Part shown: piece after piece, positions 17,388 through 25,386 of the stretch
How the letters are laid out: the number at the start of each line of letters is the position of its first letter
How positions within the stretch are numbered: position 1 is the stretch's first letter
Assembly: GCA_014656495.1 (NCBI GenBank)
Contig: BNCN01000010.1
Location: 62,001 to 126,000 of the forward strand
Length of the DNA stretch: 64,000 bases
Direction of reading: 5' to 3'
Source: Comamonas sp. KCTC 72670
Lineage (GTDB): Bacteria; Myxococcota; Myxococcia; Myxococcales; Myxococcaceae
Position numbers and translations under genes: made by a program
The notes under the pieces: model-generated
Told to the model about the DNA's origin: nothing
Database searches by the model: none
What the model saw: only the letters and a program-made list of their open reading frames with translations

Positions 17388-19898
17388 CTACTGACGCACG
17401 TAGCGCAGGCCGTACCACGCGCTTCCCACACGCGCGCGGGCCGAGAAAGCGCCCGCCTTCATCTGGTAGCTGTACTCGGCGCCGCCGAACCCGATGTTCC
17501 AGTTGAACGTCCAGCGGTTGGACTCGCCATAGCACTGCGGCTTGCGCGCATCGCCAATGGACCACTGGACGCGATTCTGGTCATCCAACTCCAGCACCCG
17601 CTTGGCGTAGTCCTTGTAACGCTGGCTGAAGCCCGGGTCGATGGAGTTGATCATGTTCGTGACGATGCCCTCGTAGATATTGTTGTAGGCATTGCCGATG
17701 AGCGTGTTGAACAACTTGTTGGCCCAGTTGGCCACCTGCGCCGTCGTCACGCGGAACCCCAAGGCGCCCCCATTCACGCGGATGTTCATGGTCTTCACCA
17801 TCCAGTTCCCAATCGTGTAGTCCGCGAGGCCGTCGAACTTCGGCTGGGCCAGGGTCGAGAACTGCGGAGGATACGGGAACACGTAGTCGGTCGACAGGTG
17901 CATGTTGTCGACGGCGATGACCATCTCATCCGCGTTGGAAGGCCCCCAGTAGCCGATGCCCAGGAAGCGCTTCTTGCGCTGGAGCTTGGCTTTGACGCCG
18001 ATGCGCGTGTACACGATGTTCAGCGGGAAGCCGGTGTGCTGCGCCTTGAAGACGAAGCGCTTGTTGCCGGTCACCGGGACCTCCTTCGAGTCCCGGAAGC
18101 TCGCGCCGATGGCGTGGCTCTTGTAGTCGATGGCCGGCGGCACCGTGTTGCAGGCGAGCGTGTCCTTGCAGAGGAACTCACGCTGGCCGTTGTCGGCGGT
18201 GGGCCCCCGGCAGCCCGCGGAGAGCCAGGGCGCGCCCGGCTTCTGGGTCACCGGCACTTCCTGAACCGAGGCCGTGTGGGGCCAGTACTTGCGGCAGTAG
18301 GCGAGCGGGTCCAGGTTCGCCCCCGAGGTGCAATCCGTGTCGTGCGTCCACGCGCCGCTGGCCGTGGTGTGCAGGTTGACCTTGCCCCACCAGTAGGCGA
18401 TGCGCCCGTACTCCGTTCCCTTGTTGCCGAACCCGTCCAGCACGGAAGGCTCGGACGCGGGCTGCTCCTTCTCGAAGCCCTCGCCCGTGAGGGTCTGGAT
18501 GCCGCCGCCCTCCTCGTCGTAGCCCAGGAGCTTCAGGTCGGGCACGCCATAGTCCCGCCCCACCGACCGGGTCACCCCTGGCATCACCTGGTAAACGCCG
18601 TTCCCCAGCGGCGTCTCCCCGGGGACCGAGGTGTAGTTGAGGTCGATGTTGATGGCGTACCTGTTGGCGTTGTACCAACTGCGGTACGCGGCGAGCTGGG
18701 ACAGCTCCACGGTGAAGACACCCAGGTTGGTGATGTGCCGCATCGAATTGCCCACCACGACCTGCAGCTCCGAGTCGACCAGCTTGCGGATGGAGTCGTC
18801 GTCGGTGAGGTAGAGCTTGAGGTCGTTCAGGAACTCCGCCTCGGAGACATCCAGGATGGCGTCACCCGCGGGGTCCCGGAAGGGAGCCGCTCGCAGGGCC
18901 GCGTGCGCACTGGTGAAACCCGCGGGCAGCATCTGAGCCTGGGTCAGCGGTGCCGTGACGGAGTACGCGAGCGTTCCAGAACAGGCGCCTGACGCGAAGC
19001 AGCCCATCCGGATCTGATAGGTCCCCGTGGAGCCCGGCGTGAAGTCGATACGGCTGCCCCGGCCACCACACGCGTCATCGTTGACGGCCACCTCCACATT
19101 GCCGCCGTTGTAGACACGCAGATACGTATCTCCCGTGAAGGAGGCCCCCACGAGGCCGCAGGTCCCCATGCTGAGGGTCTGCCCTTGCTGGAGAACCATG
19201 CTCACCGTCGAAGTGTCCTGGGTCGCGCTGCTGGTGTTCGCGGCCCCGAAGGAGATGGCACCGGTGGAGGTCGCCCCCGCCCCGATGGCGTCATTGATGA
19301 CGTAGGACGTCGTCCCGCTGCAGGAACCGCTGGAGAAACATCCCATCCGGACCTGATACGTGCCCGTGGCGCTCGCGGTGAACGTCACCCGGCTCCCCGT
19401 GCCACCACAGGCGTCATCGTTGCTCGCGACCTCGACGTTGCCGCTGTTGAAGACGCGGAGGTAGGTATCACCGGTGAACGCGGAGCCCTCCACGCCACAC
19501 GTGCCCAGGTCCACGTCCTGCCCCGCGACCAGGGACAGCGTGAAGGTGACGAAATTCTGTTGGGCGCTGTTCGTGTTCGCCGCGCTGAAGCCTTGCGTTC
19601 CACTCACGGAGCCGGACGCGGACGCCTCGGCGGCATCAAACGCACGGAGGAAGCGGGTGAACTCCGCTTCGCTGTTGAAGCGGAGTGTTCCGCCCGGGAA
19701 TTGGCTGTCGACCACCAGGGTGGGCGCCACCCACGAGACAGGCGCGTTGCTGGCCAGCGCCGCCGCCTCCTGCCGGAAGACATCGTCCTTGGATTCCTTT
19801 TTCAGTGTCTCATCAATCTCGACAGGCTCGCCGGTGTCACACCCCACCCATGCGAGCGTCGCCACCATCAACAATGCACTCCGTATCATTTGCCGCAT
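17388..19898 (-). CDS. Large secreted lipoprotein with two PPC-like domains, function unknown
   Basis: 836 residues from ATG 19898 (GGGGG about seven bases upstream; two TTG codons precede it). Lipobox WVGC around residue 20. Residues ~95-205 and ~210-320 are two tandem pre-peptidase-like beta sandwiches with nearly identical cores (GDTYLRVFNSGNVEVASNDD / GDTYLRVYNGGNVEVAVNDD, each with paired cysteines and TGTYQVRMGCF). The remaining ~500 residues (EAEFLNDLKLYLTDDDSIRK..., many Tyr and Trp, several Cys) match nothing I recognise. The gene faces the protease gene. Possibly an adhesin, toxin or structural coat protein; not decidable. Confidence 0.75.
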   Translation of the reverse strand: MRQMIRSALLMVATLAWVGCDTGEPVEIDETLKKESKDDVFRQEAAALASNAPVSWVAPTLVVDSQFPGGTLRFNSEAEFTRFLRAFDAAEASASGSVSGTQGFSAANTNSAQQNFVTFTLSLVAGQDVDLGTCGVEGSAFTGDTYLRVFNSGNVEVASNDDACGGTGSRVTFTASATGTYQVRMGCFSSGSCSGTTSYVINDAIGAGATSTGAISFGAANTSSATQDTSTVSMVLQQGQTLSMGTCGLVGASFTGDTYLRVYNGGNVEVAVNDDACGGRGSRIDFTPGSTGTYQIRMGCFASGACSGTLAYSVTAPLTQAQMLPAGFTSAHAALRAAPFRDPAGDAILDVSEAEFLNDLKLYLTDDDSIRKLVDSELQVVVGNSMRHITNLGVFTVELSQLAAYRSWYNANRYAINIDLNYTSVPGETPLGNGVYQVMPGVTRSVGRDYGVPDLKLLGYDEEGGGIQTLTGEGFEKEQPASEPSVLDGFGNKGTEYGRIAYWWGKVNLHTTASGAWTHDTDCTSGANLDPLAYCRKYWPHTASVQEVPVTQKPGAPWLSAGCRGPTADNGQREFLCKDTLACNTVPPAIDYKSHAIGASFRDSKEVPVTGNKRFVFKAQHTGFPLNIVYTRIGVKAKLQRKKRFLGIGYWGPSNADEMVIAVDNMHLSTDYVFPYPPQFSTLAQPKFDGLADYTIGNWMVKTMNIRVNGGALGFRVTTAQVANWANKLFNTLIGNAYNNIYEGIVTNMINSIDPGFSQRYKDYAKRVLELDDQNRVQWSIGDARKPQCYGESNRWTFNWNIGFGGAEYSYQMKAGAFSARARVGSAWYGLRYVRQ

Positions 19899-19993
19899 CA
19901 ACAACCCCCGTGCCGGGCCGTGTCAGTGTTCACTCCACGTATCACCAGGACGGATTAAACTTCAATACGTGTATTTCCAGACCCACTGACCAT

Positions 19994-20280
19994 CCCCATA
20001 TCTTGGGAGCGGAGGAACCAAGCCACGTCGGCCTCGGCACCGCTCGACCACAGGCGGAGCTCGTTGCCCGGGGCGACGTCAGCGCCGCGAAGCTGCTCGA
20101 GTCCCGCAGGGAGCGCATGGAGGCGCTGAACCCGCTGCTGAATGCCGCGCCAGTGCTCGACTTCGAGCGTGCCCGGGCAAGACCGCCGGCCTCGGGGCCT
20201 TTCGCGGAGGTTCCATTCCTGGTCAAGGACACGACTGCCTATCCAGGCCTCCGCGGGTCCCCCATCCTCTCAGCGCGACA
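19994..20280 (+). pseudogene. N-terminal fragment of an amidase (amidase-signature family)
   Basis: Translation gives the characteristic amidase beginning: AELVARGDVSAAKLL, ERMEALNPLLNA, GPFAEVPFLVKDTTA, PGLRGSP. The Lys of VPFLVKD matches the first catalytic lysine of the family. No in-frame start is seen, and the frame loses similarity at about 20270, before the Ser-cis-Ser-Lys core and most of the ~470-residue enzyme. A non-functional remnant. Confidence 0.6.
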
Positions 20281-20466
20281 GCGCGCTTCGTGCTCACGCG
20301 CATCTTCGAGAACACCCGCCGCATGCTGGCCGCCATCCTCGCGGAACACGCACAAGAGAAGTCCTTGCGAGAAGCCATCGAGGCCTTCTGGAACTACCAG
20401 ATTCCAGGGCTCGAGGGCTTCGCGCAATGGGTGGGCGCGCGCCAGCGCCAGGCGGGACCGGACTGA
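20281..20466 (+). pseudogene. C-terminal fragment of an unidentified gene, abutting the amidase remnant
   Basis: A second coding-like stretch in another frame (RFVLTRIFENTRRMLAAIL, EKSLREAIEAFWNYQIPG, ending at TGA 20464). It is helical and natural in composition but has no start. It probably became joined to the amidase fragment by deletion. No family assigned. Confidence 0.4.
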
Positions 20467-20487
20467 ACCGGGTGGCGCCCAGCGGGC

Positions 20488-21108
20488 TCACTCCAAGGGA
20501 AGCACCATGCCGGACGGGCTCACGAAGCACTGCATGAACTGCGTGTCGCCATGGTCCGGATTTCGCCGGTCATAGGCGACGGCGAACCACGTGCCCGGCA
20601 CGACGTTCGCCGCCACCGCCGCAGGAATCCGCCAGCGCACTTGCCAGTGTCCGGCAGGAGGGAGGCCGTCACACCACGGCTCGAGCTCGAGGGTGAGCAC
20701 GTAGTGCGTGAGCGTCCCTTCCGACGAGTTCTCGGAGCCGACGATGGCGCAGGTGTGTACCCGCGCCCAGCACGTCGTCAGACGCGCCAGGAGCATGTCA
20801 TGAGCGTGCAACCTGGCGGGCAACGTGCGCCGGTCCCGCAGAACGAACACCGTGACGCCCACCAACGCGAGCACCGACAACAAGGTCACCGTCGCGGCGA
20901 TGCCGACATCCGTCGCGTCAGTGCTATCCGCCCAGAGCATGAGGCCCGCGGCGAGGGGCCCCGCCACCGCCAGGACCGCGGCGCCGATGGCGAGCATTCC
21001 GGAAGCCGTGGGTGCGGGGGGAGACTTGAGCAGGGCGGGCGCGGGCCACGGCGGCGGCGCTCCGGCGGCGAGCCGCTCTGGCGCGGGCGTCAGCGGCAAC
21101 AAGTGCAT
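20488..21108 (-). CDS. Membrane protein with two transmembrane helices, unknown
   Basis: 206 residues from ATG 21108 (an alternative start lies at 21165). A Pro/Ala-rich N-terminus is followed by two hydrophobic helices (MLAIGAAVLAVAGPLAAGLMLW and IAATVTLLSVLALVGVTVFVL), then a soluble ~110-residue region with a TCWARVHTCAIVGSENSSEG segment. The layout resembles DUF3592-like proteins, but I cannot confirm a family. Divergent from the small lipoprotein at 21264. Confidence 0.6.
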   Translation of the reverse strand: MHLLPLTPAPERLAAGAPPPWPAPALLKSPPAPTASGMLAIGAAVLAVAGPLAAGLMLWADSTDATDVGIAATVTLLSVLALVGVTVFVLRDRRTLPARLHAHDMLLARLTTCWARVHTCAIVGSENSSEGTLTHYVLTLELEPWCDGLPPAGHWQVRWRIPAAVAANVVPGTWFAVAYDRRNPDHGDTQFMQCFVSPSGMVLPLE

Positions 21109-21263
21109 CTGGACACTGGAGCCTGCCTGACACCCTGAGTCAAGGACAGGCCCGCTGGACAACACAGGGCTCCCGGCCCGCGGCCAGGGTGGACGAGACT
21201 GTCTCTGGCCCCATAGGGTGGTCTCTGCAATCTCGAAACACTACTCACGACAAGGAGCCCCAG

Positions 21264-21548
21264 ATGGCGCTGTCTCGTTGGGTCGTTGGAATCTCCACGC
21301 TGCTTCTCGGCGCCTGTGGTGGCCCGCTCGAAACGGAAGAGGGCCTCCCCTCGGGAGACCTGAGCTCCGTGGAGCAGCGCTCGGAACAGCCCGGTGGAGG
21401 AACGCGCTATGGCCAACATCGGACGTACTACCGCGAGGCGGCCAAGGTGAACTGGGTGGGGGCGTGGTACGCCGACTGCTCCGGATACATCACGCAGTCG
21501 GGGCAAGTGACGCCGCACTACACGGACACCTTCTTCATCTGCTCGTAG
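21264..21548 (+). CDS. Small lipoprotein, possibly DUF6289-like
   Basis: 94 residues from ATG 21264, preceded by AAGGAG eight bases away; a longer open frame begins at 21189 but would bury the signal. Signal peptide VVGISTLLLGAC with lipobox LGAC. The mature part ends in YADCSGYITQSGQVTPHYTDTFFIC, with two cysteines that could pair, similar to small secreted DUF6289 proteins of myxobacteria. Confidence 0.65.
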   Translation: MALSRWVVGISTLLLGACGGPLETEEGLPSGDLSSVEQRSEQPGGGTRYGQHRTYYREAAKVNWVGAWYADCSGYITQSGQVTPHYTDTFFICS

Positions 21549-21606
21549 TGGAAGCCGTGCCCTGGCCCCAGGGTGACGCACTCCGGGGCCACGGGGCCGG
21601 CGAAGC

Positions 21607-22245
21607 TCAGTCCCCCACCTTGGACACATGACCGGACTGAAGCATGGCCTCGTGGAGCGTTTCGGCCATGTCGAAGTAGGGAATCTTCGGCTCCAGGCCC
21701 AGGCCCCGCGCGTACTGCGTCAGCGCGCCCCGATGGTGCGCCGTGTGGTCGAGCATGAGCTCGAAGACCTGGACCGCCGTGAACCACGGAGGAAAGAGAG
21801 GACTGGGAAGCAGGGGCACCTGCGTGAGCTCCTCGACGGTCCTGGCACCGAACATCTCGCTGGCGGAGTCCATCGACCGGTCGAACAACGCCGCCGCCTT
21901 CTCGAGCGAGCGGCCCGCCTCCTGGACCTCGGGAGTGTCGTTCCGTGCCTCGGGGCTGGTGTTGGCACTCTGCGCCCACGACATGTCGACGAAGCCCCGC
22001 TGGCGCCGCGACATCGTCGACCAGCCCTCGAACGTGCCGAACAGCCCCGAAAGAAAGTACTCGATGGCCGCCGCCGCGTGCAGCACCTGCCCCGCGACGG
22101 TCATGCTCTCTGGCGTCACGCGGAAGCCGGCATCCCCCTCCCTGAAACATTCCAGGGTGCGGTGGAAGAACTCCCGGTGCATGCGGAGCTTCTGGACGAA
22201 GGGGTGGGATGGCGCAGGGCTCGCTGGGGACTGGGAGGCATCCAT
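21607..22245 (-). CDS. DinB-family protein
   Basis: 212 residues. Four-helix bundle with candidate metal ligands His56 (QVLHAAAAIEYF) and His167/His171 (LDHTAHHRGALTQYARG). DinB-fold proteins include bacillithiol- and mycothiol-dependent transferases and metal-dependent hydrolases; the thiol partner here is unknown. The end of helix four followed by LGLEPKIPYFD is typical. Stands alone, upstream of the pirin gene on the same strand. Confidence 0.85.
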   Translation of the reverse strand: MDASQSPASPAPSHPFVQKLRMHREFFHRTLECFREGDAGFRVTPESMTVAGQVLHAAAAIEYFLSGLFGTFEGWSTMSRRQRGFVDMSWAQSANTSPEARNDTPEVQEAGRSLEKAAALFDRSMDSASEMFGARTVEELTQVPLLPSPLFPPWFTAVQVFELMLDHTAHHRGALTQYARGLGLEPKIPYFDMAETLHEAMLQSGHVSKVGD

Positions 22246-22343
22246 GGACAGCTCCGTGGCGGCATCGGAAAGCGTTTATCGCTCCTCCGGATGTGTCCCC
22301 GAGTCATGGCATGTCACTCTGACAGCAAACCCTGTTCCCCGGC

Positions 22344-23120
22344 TCAGGCAACGTCCAACCAGAGCACGGCGCCCGCGCTGTTCGATGAGACGCGCACCTC
22401 GCCCTGCTCCACTTCGAGTCCTTCACCCATCGCAAGCTCGACAGGCGCTTCGCTTCCACGCGGAGCAATCCGTACGGGCGAGGTCATCGCGAGCAGGTAT
22501 CCCCGACGTGAGCCGTCGACCGTGAAGCGCGTCTCTTCCCCCGCGACCAGGTCCACCCACCACACACGCGCGTCCGCTCGAAGTGGCATCTCGGGGTCAC
22601 CTGCGAGCAGTTGGCGGCCTTGTCCGGAAAGCGTTCGTGTGAAGTACGCAGGGACTCCGCCGAAGGTGTGCGGCGCGAACCAGAGCTGAAGCATCCGCGT
22701 CGGAGCGTCGGTGTCGTTGCCTTCCGCATGGACGATTCCGTCACGCGCCGAGATCAACTGCGCGGACCTTGGGCCCAGGACACCGCCATGGGCCTGGTCA
22801 CCGTGATGAGACAGGGCGCCGTCGATCACGACACTCAAGATTTCCATGTCGCGATGCGGATGGAGCGGAAAGCGCGAGCGCGGCGCGAACGTCGCGTCAG
22901 CGAGCACGAGCACCGGCCCCATGCGCTGTCCTTCGCCTGCCCTGGGCCCCACCGTCGCAACGAAGTGGTCTCGGAGTGAGAGCCACGACAGGGTCGTGGA
23001 AGGAAGAGAGCCGAGGGTGCGATGAACAAGCTGTGGCATGACGTGGCTCCGAGGCCAGGTGTAGTGGGCCAACACGAGAGCACCGCCCCCCAGGAGCGCG
23101 GTGCGCCTGAGCAACGTCAC
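22344..23120 (-). CDS. Pirin-family protein with a Tat-like signal
   Basis: 258 residues from GTG 23120, chosen because GGGAG sits six bases upstream and a twin-arginine-like signal follows (TLLRRTALLGGGALVLA). Bicupin pirin core: FPLHPHRDMEILSVVIDGALSHHGD with the His-x-His metal ligands, then SAQLISARDGIVHAEGN. Pirins act as quercetin dioxygenases or iron/redox sensors. An exported pirin is uncommon. Divergent from a LysR regulator 177 bases away, the usual arrangement for a regulator and its target. Confidence 0.85.
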   Translation of the reverse strand: MTLLRRTALLGGGALVLAHYTWPRSHVMPQLVHRTLGSLPSTTLSWLSLRDHFVATVGPRAGEGQRMGPVLVLADATFAPRSRFPLHPHRDMEILSVVIDGALSHHGDQAHGGVLGPRSAQLISARDGIVHAEGNDTDAPTRMLQLWFAPHTFGGVPAYFTRTLSGQGRQLLAGDPEMPLRADARVWWVDLVAGEETRFTVDGSRRGYLLAMTSPVRIAPRGSEAPVELAMGEGLEVEQGEVRVSSNSAGAVLWLDVA

Positions 23121-23297
23121 GACGTGCTCCCGATGGGGACCGTGTCCGGCAACGCCGCGGACCTCGGGCCGGGGTGACGAAACGTCTTCATCGGCGGTCT
23201 CCTGGGTCCGGACCAACGTCGGGTGACGGCACCCGCGAAGGATAGCCTCCTCCCCACGCTTGACGACTCCGCGTGTTCGCACAAAGGATGTGCGCGC

Positions 23298-24158
23298 ATG
23301 CACATCTCGTGGGACGACCTCCAGACAGTCGAGGCGCTGGTCCGAACAGGCAGCGTCGAAGCCACCGGACGCGAGCTGTCACTTCGCCACTCATCAGTCT
23401 CCCGCCGCATCGCCGCACTCGAAGCGCGGCTCGAGGCGGCGCTGTTCGTGCGTGGCTCGCGGCTCGTTCCGACCCCGCTGGCGGCGCAGATCGCGGCGCG
23501 TGCCGGCCCCATGCGGACCCAAGCCGCCGAGGTCGCGGGGCTGTTGACGACAGAGCGGCGAGAGCGGCAACAGCGCCTGGTGATGACGGCGAGCGATGTC
23601 CTCGCGCCCCTCGTGTTTCTCGCGCTGTCCTCCGTCGCGCCGAACCAGCCCGTGGAGGTGCTGGTGAGCGACCAGGAGATGGAGCTGGTGCCGGGACGCG
23701 TCGACCTGGCGCTCCGTCCGAAGCACGACCCGAGTGGCGCGCTCCGCGGTCGCCGGCTCGGGCGGCTGCGAATCGGGCTCTACGGGACGTCCAGGGGCAT
23801 GACTCGCTGGATTCTCCCGAGCCCGGCGCTCCGAGGCAGGACCTCCATGCGGTGGTGGCGACACGTTCCGGAGGACGCGCCTGGGGCCGTGTCGTGTGAC
23901 TCGCTGCTCGGGATTCGCGACGCGTGCCGAGCCGGGCTCGGACGCGCCGCGTTCCCAAGCTTTCTCGCGCACGGAGACCCGCGGCTCCGGTTGGAGAAGG
24001 AGCTCGACGGCGGACCTCCACTCTGGCTCCTCGCGCCGCCTGCGCGTGGGGTCAAGCGCGAGCACCAAGCGCTGCAGGACGCCCTCTTCCAGGCCCTGCG
24101 GGCCACCGAAGGCGCCTTCGTGAAGCAAGGCGCGCCTCCCCTGCATACGACGTCCTGA
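23298..24158 (+). CDS. LysR-type transcriptional regulator
   Basis: 286 residues from ATG 23298 (AAGGA about nine bases upstream). N-terminal winged helix (LQTVEALVRTGSVEATGREL, SSVSRRIAALEARL) and a substrate-binding region (ASDVLAPLVFLAL, VPGRVDLALRP, DSLLGIRDACRAGLGRAAFPSFLA). By its divergent position it probably controls the pirin gene. Confidence 0.88.
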   Translation: MHISWDDLQTVEALVRTGSVEATGRELSLRHSSVSRRIAALEARLEAALFVRGSRLVPTPLAAQIAARAGPMRTQAAEVAGLLTTERRERQQRLVMTASDVLAPLVFLALSSVAPNQPVEVLVSDQEMELVPGRVDLALRPKHDPSGALRGRRLGRLRIGLYGTSRGMTRWILPSPALRGRTSMRWWRHVPEDAPGAVSCDSLLGIRDACRAGLGRAAFPSFLAHGDPRLRLEKELDGGPPLWLLAPPARGVKREHQALQDALFQALRATEGAFVKQGAPPLHTTS

Positions 24159-24286
24159 GACTGGAGCGGCCTGCAGGAGCCATCACGACCGTGGGCGCTG
24201 CTCACGGCAGGCTGCCACGCGAATCCCGGCAAGGGGAAACCCACGCGCGAGTAATGCGCGTGGGCATCCTCAAGCAGCGCGGCGCA

Positions 24287-24799
24287 TCAGAGCGTGGGAC
24301 TGGACTGCTGTGACTCCGACTGGCTCCGGCACTCGTCGAGCATCTTCTTCTTCTCCACCGCCGACGCGCTCTTCCACGCCTCCGTGCCAGAGAGGTTGCA
24401 GTTGACGGCGGTGGGAGCAGGAGCCTCCTCGGGCGGAAGCCACGACACCCTCACCGCGTCCGCCTCGAGCTCATGCCAGGCCCCCGTCCCCGCGTCCACG
24501 ATGGCCGGGACGAGGCCAAAGAGGATGTCCAGCACCACCCAGCCCGCGTTCACCTTGTTGCGGACCTCGAAGACCTTGTCCTCCAGGCCCTCCTTCTTGA
24601 AGACGATGGTGTACGAGCGGCGTGGGTCGAGCTCCAGCGTCAGCGGCGTGGTGCCGCGCTTCACCCCATCGATATACACATCCGCCTGGTCCGGCGCCGA
24701 GCTGAGGGGCAACGGCTGGGTCTTCGACGCGAGCACGGTGGCACATCCCACCTGAAGAGAGACCACGCCAATCAAGACCGCCTTGAACATCCGAATCAT
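24287..24799 (-). CDS. PEGA-domain lipoprotein
   Basis: 170 residues from ATG 24799, with GGGAGGAG seven bases upstream; an open frame continues to 25000. Lipobox QVGC. The PEGA signature (DVYIDGVKRGTTPLTLELDPRRSYTIVFKKEGLEDK) is followed by a short hydrophobic stretch WVVLDILFGLVPAIVDAG and a Ser/Gln-rich tail. PEGA domains are surface modules linked to peptidoglycan or S-layer contact. Confidence 0.82.
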   Translation of the reverse strand: MIRMFKAVLIGVVSLQVGCATVLASKTQPLPLSSAPDQADVYIDGVKRGTTPLTLELDPRRSYTIVFKKEGLEDKVFEVRNKVNAGWVVLDILFGLVPAIVDAGTGAWHELEADAVRVSWLPPEEAPAPTAVNCNLSGTEAWKSASAVEKKKMLDECRSQSESQQSSPTL

Positions 24800-25386
24800 C
24801 CCCTGACTCCTCCCTGAGCGAACGCTCATTTCCGTGTCCTGCCCCACCCCGCCCTGAATTCGACGGGCATCCGTCGCGTTCGTAAGTTCACGGGGCCGCC
24901 GTCGAAAGCGCGTGCCGCCACATTCACGTGTGGGCATGGCACTGACTGAAAGGCATGGCAGATATTCAAAGCGCCATTTCGGTTCCAGACCGCGCCTCAT
25001 GAAGACGCAAGGTCATCCGAACCCCAGGCATCCCCAGGCCCCCCTCCGTGCTTGCATTGGCATTAACGCGGCGCGATAGGGGCGGACTGCAATGCCAGAT
25101 GCAGGTCTTCCATGGCCGCCCGAGCGAAGCGAACGAACGCGGCGACCTCTGGGCCACGGCTGGCCAGGTCATCCTGCCACTCCTCCAGATAGGCTTCCCT
25201 CGCACGGCGCACGAAGCCCTGGTGCGTAGAGCGCTCTCCCCCTGTCCACCTGGGGAGCAGGGGCCACGATGGCGGGCTGGGTGCCCCCAAAGGCCCCCTG
25301 GGCCACGGCAGGTGGCGAGCCCAGGGGACCATGGACTGGCTGGCGCGATGCGCCCTCATCCCCGGCGCAAGGGGCGGAGCGCGTCC
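24800..25386. other. 587 bases between the PEGA and chitinase genes with one doubtful fragment
   Basis: On the minus strand, 25063-25230 encodes a coding-like stretch (THQGFVRRAREAYLEEWQDD, AAFVRFARAAMEDLHLALQ) ending in a stop at 25063, with no convincing start. It could be the tail of a lost gene. The rest is probably promoter sequence for the PEGA gene; no other gene is seen. Confidence 0.3.

Noticed and set aside
17262..18992. A 576-residue open frame antisense to the large lipoprotein gene
   Set aside because: No recognisable motif; the lipoprotein on the other strand has a lipobox and PPC domains.
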